Assembly: GCA_019843655.1 (NCBI GenBank)
Contig: JACDQD010000003.1
Span: 10,728,925 to 10,792,924, forward strand
DNA: 64,000 nt
From: Lethocerus indicus
Lineage: Eukaryota > Arthropoda > Insecta > Hemiptera > Belostomatidae
Direction of reading: 5' to 3'
Part shown: positions 47,601 through 60,036 of the stretch, piece by piece
Numbering within the stretch: the first letter of the stretch is position 1
Layout: each line of letters opens with the position of its first letter
Notes under the pieces: model-generated
Told to the model about the DNA's origin: nothing
The model's input: the letters and a program-made list of their open reading frames with translations, nothing else
Databases searched by the model: none
Position numbers and translations under genes: made by a program

Positions 47601-49653
47601 TATTAATATAGGATGTTCGGCCTCCGGCCTCAATATGCCCGACGAATTGGTCTGGCGTAAAAAAGAAGAAAGGAATAGCGCAATTATCTATATGAATGTT
47701 CGGTAATAAATTTTTAATTAATATTGTGAATTATACGCAGTCAGTAGATGGGAAGTTGTTATTTTAGAAATGTGTTTTAAATTTCTTTGTTCACCCTGTA
47801 ACATATGTCTTATTTGACAAAACTACCTTTCAAGACGCCTATAGGTTTATTTGTTTGGTATTTGCCGGGAGTATGAAGGGCGACTTTAAAGTTTTTGGCA
47901 AACTCATTGTATTTAATACATATTATTGTCATGGCTAAGAATTTTCCCACTGTTCATACTTTTTTTGGAATTACTATTAAAAAACATAAAATTTCTGAAC
48001 TTTAGATTCATTGAGACGTATCATAAGGATTAGATTTAAGTTGTCGGCTGTTTTAATTTTCTGACCGAAATTAAATTATTGCTACGTTATTTGGCTCCTG
48101 ACATTATCAATATAAACGTCTGTGTTAACTTTTTAATCACTGTGCAATAAAAACTTATATAATAAGAATGTATGAAACTGTGTAATGGCTGTGGATATTT
48201 GGGTCGAAAGAAGTCGACGCAATATTAGTAATCTGTTCACAGAAGCCTGAAGAAACGCCTTCGGTTTATAACCAGATCAGATTACACTCTCTTAAAATGT
48301 ATCTCAACCGAAACGCCCTCTGGTTCCTGGAATCCCCTCGTTGCGTTCAACTCCGACCCTGTACTGGTTTTCTGGAACGCTATTTTCCTTAGAAAAGGAG
48401 TGACGCAAATAATTCTTAATTTTCGTAATACATTTACATCAGGAACCTATCGGAAAGACGTTTTGAGAGTGAAGAGGGAGACTTCCTCAGTGTTCGAATA
48501 TTCCTGCCACTTTCGAATTGAAAATCGGATTTATTTTACTATTAAAGACAGGTTTAGTATTCGTCTGCGACCTTAGATGGTAATGCGAATTCCCATTGTA
48601 GAGCCGAGTCGCTCCTGGTGCAGTGATGTAATTGAAGTAAATGATCCGGGGCGTGGACCGTGCACGTTTTATTGTACCTAACCTTGGACTCGGGTTACTC
48701 GAGGTACAATTACCGTTCAATCCTCGATATGAATCCGTATTGTAGGAAAATGTTGCAGTGAAATCTCATCTGCCGTAAGGCTCGTTTTCAGGATTGGATA
48801 GCGTCCCGCTTGTACCACCGACGACGGTCTGTTGCGACATTTGTCTCTGTTGCAAGGAGGAAGAAAAAACCATAATCTCGGATCGCGCGAATCGCGTTTT
48901 ATTCATCGGGTATTTTACTCTCTCGTTTAATTGGTTGGCAGAAGTTCAAGGCGGGTCTGAACTTGACTTTCATAGCGCGATGACGATTCTGATCTTGAAA
49001 TGTGACTAATACATTGAAATCGACTTCTCCTTATAAAACTAGGTTTCTTGCTGCTCTACGGAGTAATTTTCGTTACTCACTGTGAGTGGGACATTCCTAG
49101 ACATAAAGCAGCAAGGAGTTACAGATATCTATTTACGCATATAAATCGTAATATTTCTTTTTTTTAATTAAGCATTGATCTACTCACCAGTTAAGAGATA
49201 TCATAGTTTTTATAGTACATTCACGGGGCTTGGAAACATATTTTTTTATTTAATTCGTTTTCTGTAAACCTCGTGATGTCACGTTCTTTTCTATCGCGTC
49301 TTATTAGCCAGATATGACCGTTCATACTGATGTTAGGTAATAATAAATAGTAAATTCCTTTTAAGTATTCTTATAGGGTAGCTCCTGTTTATTCCGTTTT
49401 CTTTTGTTTTCCGTCCACGAGATCTATAGTCGCACCGCGTTTCTCGGACTTAAAAAGACATAAACGTCTGTCCGACACTCGAGAATTATTATATAAAGAG
49501 GAGCGGAGGAATAAACGCGTCTCGGTTGCAGAATCTGATCCTGTGTCTCGGCCGCAACAAAAAACAATCGCCGGTGCGGTTTGAAGACGTCTCGTTCTTA
49601 TTGGGGGCCCCGCACTGTCGCCGGGTGTTATGAAAAACTGAGTTGTGCCCGTG

Positions 49654-49661
49654 GCCATCTT
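49654..49661 (-). promoter_or_regulatory. YY1/Pho-type motif
   Basis: GCCATCTT on the + strand is the reverse complement of AAGATGGC. It lies in a CpG-rich patch (about 49500-49700). It is a single isolated site. Confidence 0.22.
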
Positions 49662-52064
49662 GAGTGGCGCCCGCCAAGTAACTCCGTCATCGGCCACATT
49701 TCTCCTCTTCGATGTAGGAAAAAATAAGGAAATAAATCTGATGAAAACTGTTCTCGGGTTTAACCGCGCCCTGATTTATGGTTCTCGTTAATGCTATTAC
49801 TCACCCTCTCGGCCTTTGTGCAAACGGATGGGATGCAAACGTAAGAGCGAGACATTTTACGCGGGGGCATTATTATTTTGAAGTCTGAAATCGTTACTGC
49901 AACTGGTATAAAAACGTTAATACGAATTGGGGTATTCGTACACTATAACCTGTAGTTGTCGTACAACTATCTGCGGAAAAAGTACCGAGTAGCAGAATGT
50001 GAAGTTATAAATCGGTGTATAAATCCGTATAATTTTGATACCGCCAAGACGTGTATTGACGAATTCTAAGCTGAAGTATAGACGATTCCGTGAGCATATG
50101 GCACAGAAGTATACCTGAAATTATTAGGACATTTCTTAATAAAGGACATGTTGCGTTATACTGTGTTTTATTCAATGTACAACCGTTTCAAAATTATTCG
50201 GTCTTTGGGGGTAAAAATTAAACCATATGAAAATTCCAGTGTATTATGTTTCAGTGAAACAATTTCTTAACACTGTATCTAGATATTACTTCTGGGAACG
50301 GCGGGAGCACGGCGCCGAAGGTGGTTAGAACAATTGTCTCGTCGGTCGTTCCGAGAAAGCCTTGTCGCCCGTTTGCGAGACAGTTCGCTCTGTATAATAA
50401 TTAATCGCGAAAAAAAAGGTTTTGAAAATAAGCTTTTAAAATCTGGTCATGTATCATGGTTTAACCGATAAACAGCAGTAGGGAGAAACAAAAAAAAAAC
50501 TGGGGCGAAAACATGAGGAGCTCGCGTGTTCGAAAACCCCGAATGCCAAGGACCGCCTCAGGATCAGTTTTTACAATGCTACGCCGTTGGCGACGTCTTA
50601 ATAGCAATGGACTGGCGGCGGAGGACTGTTGTTTCCTTGAACCCTTACCCTGCCCGTGCTCTGTGTAATTATTTCCAGGCAATGTGGAGCAGATAGAAGT
50701 GACCGGCCGTTGGTTGGCGCCTTGGAACCTTGGAGATGCCGTCTTACTCTCACGTTAGCAGTCCGTGCTTTACCTGCCATTTCCATGATAATTCCATGCT
50801 GGGCATTGTATTTTTTATCCTTCTGAGGTATACTTACAAATCGATAATAATTGATATTTTAAAATGTGTTTGTAGTTCCTTTTATATTAGTAACTACGTT
50901 TTTATTAAAATTGTTGATTGTTAACAAGTCAACGTGATATGGCGTCAGTCATTATATAGACTGCATATGCTTGCATTCTCGATGTTTTTCTACAGACGTA
51001 GCGTTGAAAACATTATAAAATCTCTTTACCGAGACTGCATTGGATTGAACCGGTTTTTGTTGTTATTTTTACGAAGTTATTCGGTTACTCACTTGCGGCC
51101 GTCATGAGAGCCGGACAAACCTGTTTGCTCAACTGCGCACTACAAAAGACTGTTGCCAAGTAACGGGAACTTGTCGCCCCGGGACGATTCTTTTCAAGTT
51201 TGAAAAACGTTTTTAAAAAAACCCCCATTGTTTGGAACTGGCTCGACCCGACGATTTGGCAATACAGTCGTGTTGTATATACTGTTTCGTTGTTATGCAA
51301 TAAACGTCTTCGAAAATTACATTACCGCAGGCATATTGATATTTCCCCAGTGATTTATTAATGATAAATTGCACTATAACACAGTTAGTGATTTATCGAA
51401 CAGGCTACTGTGTAGCTGGCTGTTCGGAGGAATTACGTTAATGTCCTGAACAGTGCTTGGGACACTCAACATTTTATGTGGTCTACAAGACTGCCGTAAA
51501 ATATTTAATAGGCAACGAAATATTGGGCTCGTTGAAAGCTTGAATCAGCATTCTAGTGGAGGATTTATAGTTGATCTTTTTAGTGAAAAGTACATTCGAG
51601 TGAACCACATATTTAATTCTATTTACATGTAAATTGGAATTTAATTCAGATTTGTAGAAGGCCAGGGAAGTGAACAATGGAACGAATGAGGATGATGAAA
51701 ACAAATAGAAAATTAGAAAAGTTTCGGTGCTCAGCGGTTTTTCGATTTACATTCCTAACTCAATGGCGCCCCTATAAAGCCCCTGGATGCCGGCTTACAT
51801 ATTTTTGCCTTTCCCTTGACCTTCTTCTTGTCGAAATTGGGAATTAATATTATACAGGATTGTAAATAATAATAGATAAAACAAGGCTGTCGGTTTTGTC
51901 GGATTAATTAGTTCGTACAAGTGTTGTGAGGACGCTAATGTGGCGCGACATGAATGTGCATGTAGTAGGTCGTATAATCGAAAATGTTTGGAAAAAATAA
52001 TAGACTGACTATAGCTCGGATTACTTTTTTATTCTCCCTTTGTTTTCTGCTTCCACATTTTCAG

Positions 52065-52129
52065 AACATAAGTCTACTGAGTTTTCTTAGCTTAGAGGTC
52101 CTTAGCTGATCGTTTTTATTTGGCTTAAG
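52065..52129 (+). other. Candidate 65-nt non-coding exon behind a strong acceptor
   Basis: The acceptor is one of the best in the window: about 35 nt of near-continuous pyrimidine ending TTCCACATTTTCAG, with a CTGACT branch-like motif about 60 nt upstream. A moderate donor (CTTAAG then GTGACG) follows 65 bases later. All three frames contain stops, so inclusion would truncate a protein or lie in an untranslated region. It may instead be an unused cryptic acceptor. Confidence 0.18.
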
Positions 52130-55100
52130 GTGACGTGAAATCACAAAACTTTGTTGAACTTGACACTTCACTCGTGCACAGATCTAATAAAGTAGGGGTA
52201 GTCCTAATCGCGTTTTAACAACTTCTCCCGCCGTCGCAGAGTTATCTGAGGGAAAGTTTCGGGATGTCGAGTTTAATGTAAATAAGGTAAGGGGTAATGC
52301 TAACGCCAGACCGCTTAAGGTTCGTGACTTTGAGAAACTTGACGCATCGATCTTTTACTTATTACATGTGTGGTTCGGGCGGAATAAATATGTTTCTAAT
52401 GGAACCGACGACATAGGAAATATCATTGGAATCGAATTCTGTTACACTCTTTCGAATCTTTCTGAACCTCTGAAACAATTGCGGTGGAAGAGGCGTGGGG
52501 TCTCCCTGAGGGGCAGTTAACGTAGGAGGAGTCCGGGGCTCGTGAGCCGCAGCGGGCCCATAAAAGTTCTAGTTTTTGCTGGTACCGGACCCAGCCCCGG
52601 GCCAGCTGTAGCCCTTATAAATCATTATCACCATAGTCCTCCCTATCTTCTGCACGAGCATCTGCCTCACACGAGTCCTTTTTGATAGCAAGTCTCGATA
52701 GCCGACAACACTGGGCGGTTTATACTTGAGGGGGGAAAATGTAACAAATCAAAATCACGTCTCTATATTACTACCGTCACCCGCCACCTGGATTCCTCCT
52801 TTTCTGGTTTCTAGAATTTGAACATCCATGACTCGGAAAATAACTTAGATTCTGGAATAATTTATACGAATTTTCATTTGAAATAAGACTGCAAGTTCGG
52901 TGTTCGATTCGATCTTTTTTAGGTTGACGGTATTTTGGGTTCAGGTTCAGCAACCGCTTATATATAGCGGAATCGATACTAGTCAAAATTTGAAGATTAT
53001 TATCTGAGATACCGTAAACATTCTACGAATTTCCCACTCACAAATCGTTCACGTCCGTCGGACGCTTACTTCGTGATGTCTCTGTTGTAAATATGGCTCC
53101 CTAGCTCGTTTTGCCTTTTCCCTGTGGATTGTTTCGCATGCGAAGCGCGTGATTATAAATTTCGTGAGAGGACGATCATAATTGGCAGTAAACGTTTTTC
53201 GACTTGCAGTCAGATGATATGCCGCATGCATACTGACAGGTACTCGAAGTATATTCAGCCGGCGGTCAGCGTGGTTTAATGTTCCGTGGAACTCCGCAGG
53301 AAATAGGTGAACTGGATTTAGACTGGAAAGGTCTTAGGTTCTTAGCGGGCCGTTTCCGCGAAGTGATATTTCGATGGGGGCAAAAAGAAGCTCTGGCGAA
53401 AGAGAGGTAAAAAGGTTGGGTTATTTTGCTGAGTTGCTGGCGGCGGGTGGGGGCGTGACAAGGGCAGTTTGAATGCTAAGCGGTCGGGAAAATCCAGGAT
53501 AGAATTTGGCCGAGGTCGTCCTCTCGGTCCTAAATATATGGGGCAGTTCCACGCCGCAAACCTCCTTATCCTTCGACCCAGACCCGAATATCCACTCTGA
53601 ATATCAATGACCCCCCTTAATACAGTTCTTCGCCCTCCATTGGGGAAGACAGCGATGTTTAAGTGTTGGAGTTGTACGTCCGGCGAAGCATGTTCATCAA
53701 ACTCTGAATTGGAAAATAGCTCTTGCGTTTAAAATATTAATGAAAAGTTTTAGTTGGGATGGGTCAGATTTTTTTTATCTAGACCTTTATGATTCGTTAC
53801 GTTTTATTTGTTGGTTTTATTTTGTTTGTCCAGACAAGTAAAAGACAAGAGAAGTAGAATATATATAACTCTGCGGATGTACATATAAATACCAAAATTG
53901 AATACATAATATATACTATGGCTATCTCAAACGAAAAGCTGGCATAATTATTTCATTCGAATGCGTAAACTTTGAAATTATGAAGGAATATATGCCAGTA
54001 TGAAATACAGAATAACTTATTTTATCTTTATTTATAAATAACCAAGTATAATTTAATTTTTTTCACTACTGACATAAAAGGTTGAAAACCTTGGAGTCAT
54101 ATTTTATTCATTAATATATTATTGTCCGTAATTAGAATTTTTTCATATAATGGCAAAATAATTGTACAATTGGCGCCCAGTATTCGTATTATCAACTAAT
54201 TTGAAGTCAACGTAAATACGGATGCTGAAAATGAATATGCTTGTTTTTCAAGCCTTGTAAGTTTACGCCGTTTCTGAGTAAATAAGGAAGTAAGGGATCC
54301 TTGAACACTGGGGTTTCCTTGATTAGAAGAAAGAAATGTTTATTTTCAGTCAGTATTTCCATTTCAATGCTTTCACCTTGAATACGACTACCAGTTTGTT
54401 GCAGGCTTGTTATTTACAAAGGATATTTGTTTTTCATAATTGTTGTCCATTTCTTCGATGTTTTTAGGTGTGTGTTCAGGAATATTTAATTACCCCACCC
54501 TGAGAGTAGTTCACATTTATATTATCCGATTTTGCTAATGTGTTTTCCCCTACTGCATAGTTAAACTGGAAAACACGCCTAGTGGAAACCCAGTGACGCC
54601 TTACATTCCTTCATTTCTTCTGTCACATTAGTTTATATAATTTGTCTTTTGAATGTTTTTTTTTACTTGTGATCATATTTGTTTATGAGTGGAATAAAAA
54701 TAACTATTATTAAGTTGATATATTGCTTACTAATTTCAGATTGTGGATTACTGTGCGTATTTGGTAGACCTAACATCGCCATATGTCCGCTCACTGGTGT
54801 ACACCTTTTACAGTTTTCATACAACACTAGGTCGATCGTGTTCCGCGTTAAAACTTAGTACCGGCGCTATCGGAAACACGAACTCCGGTATTACTCGTGT
54901 TATTTTTTCGTTTCAATTTATGCAAGTTCGTGTTTAGTTCGTGAAATTAGATGTAGATAAGCTTAGAAATAATTATAAATATTAATTTTTATTGCGGACC
55001 GGAAAGTTGGCATTTATCGGGTACGATCTCGCCGTAATTGTAATGTTCGGTTATTTAATGGCACCTTACGTGCCGTACGCTTACAGAATCTTGTATTCTG

Positions 55101-58100
55101 TTTTCTCCTTACTTTAGGCTAAACCGTCTCACGAGTGGATGTCTGTAACATTCTTAATAATTGTCTAATTTTCAAATGAATAGATGTAGAAGGCTAATGA
55201 ACGAATTGGTTACAATAGGATATTCTAAAATTAATTTATTATACGTAATTAATGGTATTCTTGCGATCATCAGTCGCCATTCAGAGGAAGAGTTTTTAAC
55301 TGTGATCCAATATCACGGAATTTTACATCAGGAAAACTGATTCTTCAAATTTTTGATCAGAATGATTTGTTTCAGTTCGAACAAACTCTCTGGACCCTGA
55401 CACTGGGGAGATTTATCTGGCTGCAAATGGCGATTAATCATAGTTGTAAAGTTAATATTCTAGTCGGCCCTTTCCTTTTTTTCTTTTAATAAAAAGATTT
55501 GTCTCCGCCCGAAATCGGTTCGGTTCGAACCCATTGACCTCGTCTCTCAAAACTTGTTTTCATAATGCTAGTAATTTATCGGTTGGCGTGATTGAGCTCG
55601 CCCATCGCCTTGAATGTTATCGCACTGATCTAATAAGTATAACAAGGGGTAGGAAACACAGTTTTCAAGTCTTGGTATGGCCCGATTAAAAATTTTACTC
55701 AAAGCAATATCTTGTACACACATCCTTAACCTAATTTTCTTTTATTAGTTTCTAATAGCACATCATAAAACTACAAAAATGCAATTGTGGATATTATGTG
55801 GAAAATATTGTGGATTTATATTAGTCATTTAAGTTAGTTCCCTAAATAGAACCGAATAATCAACTAAATCTCCTAATCAGCTAAAAGCGGTCTAAGTTCG
55901 GTAGGAGGTTGGCTGCATCGGACTCAGATATTTGAAGTACGACGTTTGGGGCTCGCGTATCTCAGCCGCCTTTTGCCGCAACAATGCCGCCCCGTTGAAC
56001 AATTGCGTGCCGGTATCGTTCAAGGAATGAATCATTGGGGTGAATTACAATTAGCTCACGAAATATAATTAGCGGCCAGTCCTAATTGTTGGCTGAATTA
56101 TTCATTACGGCGGTGGCCGGATTAGGGCAGTGTGGGCCCGCGTTCACTGCCCCTCTCCTCGCCCCTATATCCAGGCCTGCTGTTGAAAACCTCGTAATTT
56201 ACAGCGGTTTACAATATATGGACGATATATGGAAAAGAATTCAACTGGAATCGTTCTAAATGGATGTGGGCAAAGGCATGCATTGAGCTACCGTGCCTGA
56301 GAGTGGACTCTTTTAAAACCGCTTTTTAATGCCTACGACACACCAAATAGAATGGAAGGAATAAAGTTGGAATGCCTTGTCAATGCTACATCACTACTAC
56401 TATTTTATCCTTCGTATGTTCTCCTGACGAAAGAAAGAAAAAGAAGTGTATTCTTAAATTTGCAGCTTGATGCTGTGTCGTAATTTATTATGATACATCC
56501 CGATGGGAAGGCTGAAAATCTGTTGCCGCCAATATACGCAATGGGAGATTTATAACCTTTACAAGATATAAATCGCGGTATTATAAATGTCGAAAAAAAT
56601 GAACGGACCCACCAACTAAGCCCGGTCTACGTGAGGTCGAAACACGTCATGTGGGGAGCGGAGCCCCGAGCACAATCACCGTCCTGTCTTGCCAAACACC
56701 GATACGGAACAGCCGCTTTCTAACAGACCGGCTGATTTATGCCCCATTGTCGCCCGGATGGATTTTTTCCTTTTATTACTCCGACCTTTTACACCCTTTA
56801 TCTAGTCCTGGCTCATTACATTGGGACTAGCCCAAGTTTAGCCGTCTGAATTGTCGGAGCGTAATGATAATCGCGTTTCGTTCCCCGGGAGCTCGGACCG
56901 TGACGCGTGCGTTGGTCGGAAGGCAGGGGTTGTCGATATCCACAGTGCAATATGGCCTAAGGTTGTTGCGCAAATGGCGACCTGATCGGTAGTTTCCGCT
57001 TGCGCCCGGTCTGACCCATTAGACTTAAATCCTATTAATGCAGATTTGGCGAATTATCGTTTCGCTGGAAAGTAATGGACTGTTGTAATATAGACTTTCG
57101 GATTGTTCTCTGGCCGTGCTCATTCATGATTCAAGATGTATGACGATATATATTACTGCCTTTATACGGATTGAGCAAAAGTCAGACATGTGGGTTGTGA
57201 ATCACCTATTCCCCGTTTTATTTTTAATTATTTTAATGGCGATGTAAAATGTGTCGTCACTTCATCAATCAATTTCATTTGACATTCATTGTTAAATGTA
57301 ACGGAAGTTTTCGGCACGATTTGTGAACAAACTGAAAATACGTGGTGTAGATAAGTCATTTATATTATTCAGAACCGAATAAACTTTTTAAAAGTGGTTG
57401 TGTATTTAATTTAACAATTTTGAAAGAATTCGCAAGGGTAATTTTCGAGGCTGTATCAAAGTCAGAACTCAATTTAGAAACATATCCTAATGGAAACTCA
57501 CATTTGGAGTAAAATTATGTCAATCTGCTGTCAGCTTGGCCTCAACACATGTTCCCTTCCAGCATTACTGTCATGTCCGATCAAAAGAAGCCCGGTGCGT
57601 CAGACCACCCGTATTAGTTTAATTAATAATCGGATCACTTATTCACCGTTAAATTGGTTTTGCATTCATTCTACTATTAGTCTGTCTTCGAGTAATAGAG
57701 GATAAATTATGAAATGATCGACCTCATCTGGTTATGGGATAATGAATTATTTAACACAAACACACACACACATCACTTTCAGCGTTCATTTTTCTACAAA
57801 CAAGTTATTTATTTGAGATCCTCACTACTGTGAATTACAATGAACTATTTTTTATTTTGTTATGTATGAATTAATTTCGCCACTGCTATCCATCGTCTAG
57901 TCACATAAGCGAGATTCTATTCTGCTTCTTAATTATGAAAATACAATCGACTCAGCATTAATCATTGCACCGACAATTATGCATTTGTATTTTATTTATC
58001 ATGGTATTTTTCGTTAAATGGAGCTGATATTAAAATATTAACTGTTTACGATGTTGATATTGTTCTGGAACTGGGGTTAAGCGTGTCGTAGTTTCGTAGT

Positions 58101-59960
58101 GTTCTATCGCAGTCCGGTCATTTGTTTATGCATCGCGTACGGTCCCTCTTGTAAATGGATGTTGTTCTGAACGTATTCGTGGGATATGACCGTCCGCTGG
58201 GGCGCTAACCCGAGGTTGTGCTTGGTTCGGAGCTTTCTGGGCCGCATTCAAATTGTCGGCGGCCACTGCCCCGCACTTGTTACTCTCCCGTTCCGTGTTA
58301 CTCCCTTTCAAATTGTGAATTAATTCATCGCCCACCATGCAAAATTATTCCTTCCCCTTCATATGCATTCTTCTCGGCTCTCTGCTACTCTGTCCAATCT
58401 CAGTTTCTTTATTCAGCCCCGTTATGTCTAGTACAACGAACGGTCGTTCTTTAAAGAAAGGATATGTAGAGATCCTGTGAACGTTTCGTGTATACTGTAC
58501 GGTGTACTGTGACGCCTGAAATATGTGTTTTAAAGGGTAGGGTAGATACAAATCAGGTCAACTGTATCTCATATTGCTATTACAATTGTCAAGAAATTTA
58601 GAATACTCACATTATGCAATTGAGGAACAAAATGGTTAAAGGTAAATTTGAAAGCGAGTTGCTAAAATAATTATTACGTATATTAAAAACGGATGTATGC
58701 TAATAAGTTGTGTTATTTACTTGAATTTATGTTGTGGTAACGTTACATATCACGGGTTATCAGGAAACTAATCGCCTCGCAGTAGTCGTTATAAGAAGCT
58801 ATTTATATATATTGCGTACATTGTTTTATATATAGTTGTGTAATGTCGTATACATTACGAATGGATTGCGTTAAGGGTTTATCGGGTACAGTGCCCCTGG
58901 CCGAACGCAGGGAAAATAATGGCCGGTACGTGGAGGCATTAGGGAATTTCACACTTGTCCCACCCACCAGCGGCCGTTCCGTTTACCGAGCCGTATTTTA
59001 TCCTCGGTGCAATATACCGGAGGAGATCTTTTATGCACCAGGTGCTCCTCGTCGGGCACACTCTCAAATTTCCCTTCCCGTAGTGTGTGTGTGGGGGAGG
59101 AGCTGGAGGAAGGTACTGGAGAGACTACGTTTTTATGCATTTTTCTCCAGCGGGTTTTTATCGTGCGGAAGGTTGTTTCGCATGGCGGTGCCTCCTTTCG
59201 AGAAGGTTTATTGCTCCTGGAGGCTCCTCCTTCGCGATCCTTGTCGCGTCTCCCCTCCTTATAGAGGCGGTAGCCTCCACGGTAATCGCGATAATCTGCG
59301 AGGATCGAAAGATGAAGCGATGATCAACTGCCAACTTTGTAGTCATACATTAATACACATGGTGGTTGATTTATTCCGTGGATTGTGATCAAGGGAACAC
59401 GATTCGAAGGTGTTACATATGGCTACGATAATTTATTAGTTACGAGGTGTTATTTATTAATTTATTGAAATTACGTAACAATAATTTGAGCACGCCAGAA
59501 TTTATGTATCTGAGTGGAGTCATTTTCAAACCGCCTCAATATTCTTCGATTTTCGTCTCCATTTCTTGTTTTTTGTTTATACATTCAATCACTCTGATTT
59601 CAAGGACATGAAATAATTATAGGGCTCCGCTTTTTTGTGATTTTTGTCCATTTTATAAATTGTTTGGTTCGTAGAATATTTAATCTGATTATGTTTTGTG
59701 CAAGCGCCGGGGTGTAATTTTAATCAGGGGAGAAGTTTTTCTCGATGTTCACCCAGTCGTGAATGGTCAAATATTTGAGGCGGAAAAAGATAAATATGAA
59801 CTTTGGGCCGTTTTTCCGACTGCCTCAGTCAGCTACTTGCCTTTACTCGGTTGGCTTTTATAATTTCGCGGTATTTCGGCGCAATGGTGGGAGAGGGAAG
59901 GAAGGCCGTACAATTTTAATTGCTCCACCTTCAACTTTTATTCGTCGATTGTTGGAAAAA
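52130..59960. other. Long non-coding stretch before ratchet point 3
   Basis: CpG-rich patches lie at about 52480-52620, 53250-53600, 55900-56170, 56590-57030 and 58860-59330. AT-rich DNA dominates 53700-54700. The longest ATG frame of the window (58843-59388, 181 codons) lies here, but overlapping frames on both strands are also open and it shows no known motif. A frame behind the acceptor at 54739 is unrecognised. Confidence 0.5.
56041..56110. promoter_or_regulatory. Dense cluster of homeodomain TAAT cores
   Basis: About six ATTA/TAAT cores (as GAATTAC, CAATTAG, ATAATTAG, CTAATTG, GAATTATT, CATTACG) occur within 70 bases of otherwise mixed sequence with CpGs. This could be an enhancer. AT richness alone gives many such cores, but the flanking sequence here is not AT-rich. 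Confidence 0.25.
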
Positions 59961-59998
59961 AAATAAATCTACTTTTTTGTTTGTTTCAGGTACGTTTC
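59961..59998 (+). promoter_or_regulatory. Recursive splice site (ratchet point) 3
   Basis: The tract ACTTTTTTGTTTGTTTCAG is followed directly by GTACGTTTCC, with the junction at 59989/59990. The polypyrimidine tract is as strong as in the first site. The regenerated donor GTACGT deviates at +4. No consensus branch point is clear, though TCTAC at 59968-59972 is at a workable distance. It lies 21.9 kb downstream of the second site on the same strand, continuing the roughly 20 kb spacing. Confidence 0.6.
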
Positions 59999-60030
59999 CC
60001 GCCAGTTCCGGGGTGTTACATCCCTGTCTC
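59990..60030 (+). other. Candidate recursive-splicing exon after ratchet point 3
   Basis: Forty-one bases after the acceptor of ratchet point 3, a second and stronger donor (CTC then GTAAGT) starts at 60031. Ratchet sites in flies and vertebrates are often first recognised by exon definition, using such a downstream donor. The short exon is then skipped because the regenerated donor is used. The segment is not a multiple of three, so inclusion would shift any frame. This is inferred from splice signals only. Confidence 0.4.
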
Positions 60031-60036
60031 GTAAGT

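Larger units (their letters stand above)
42552..52064. other. Long non-coding stretch with many CpG-rich patches
   Basis: CpG-rich patches lie at about 43600-44070, 44280-44560, 45340-45700, 46200-46540, 47220-47640, 48780-48990, 49390-49880 and 50290-50760, separated by AT-rich DNA. It includes the 21-base inverted repeat and the CCT/C-rich tract. A 161-codon + strand frame (46959-47444, TTG start) and a 72-codon frame behind an acceptor at 48791 have no recognisable content. Confidence 0.5.

Noticed and set aside
55516..55532. GGTTCGAACCC, a tRNA B-box-like sequence
   Set aside because: No A-box, acceptor stem or anticodon arm can be fitted on either strand.
58126..58551. Two consecutive - strand frames in the same register separated by one stop
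   Set aside because: No recognisable motif in either half. The upper half starts on TTG, and the combined length is not exceptional.
58843..59388. Longest ATG open frame (181 codons, + strand)
   Set aside because: It lies in a GC-rich patch where several other frames on both strands are also open. It has no known motif, and about one such frame is expected by chance in 64 kb.
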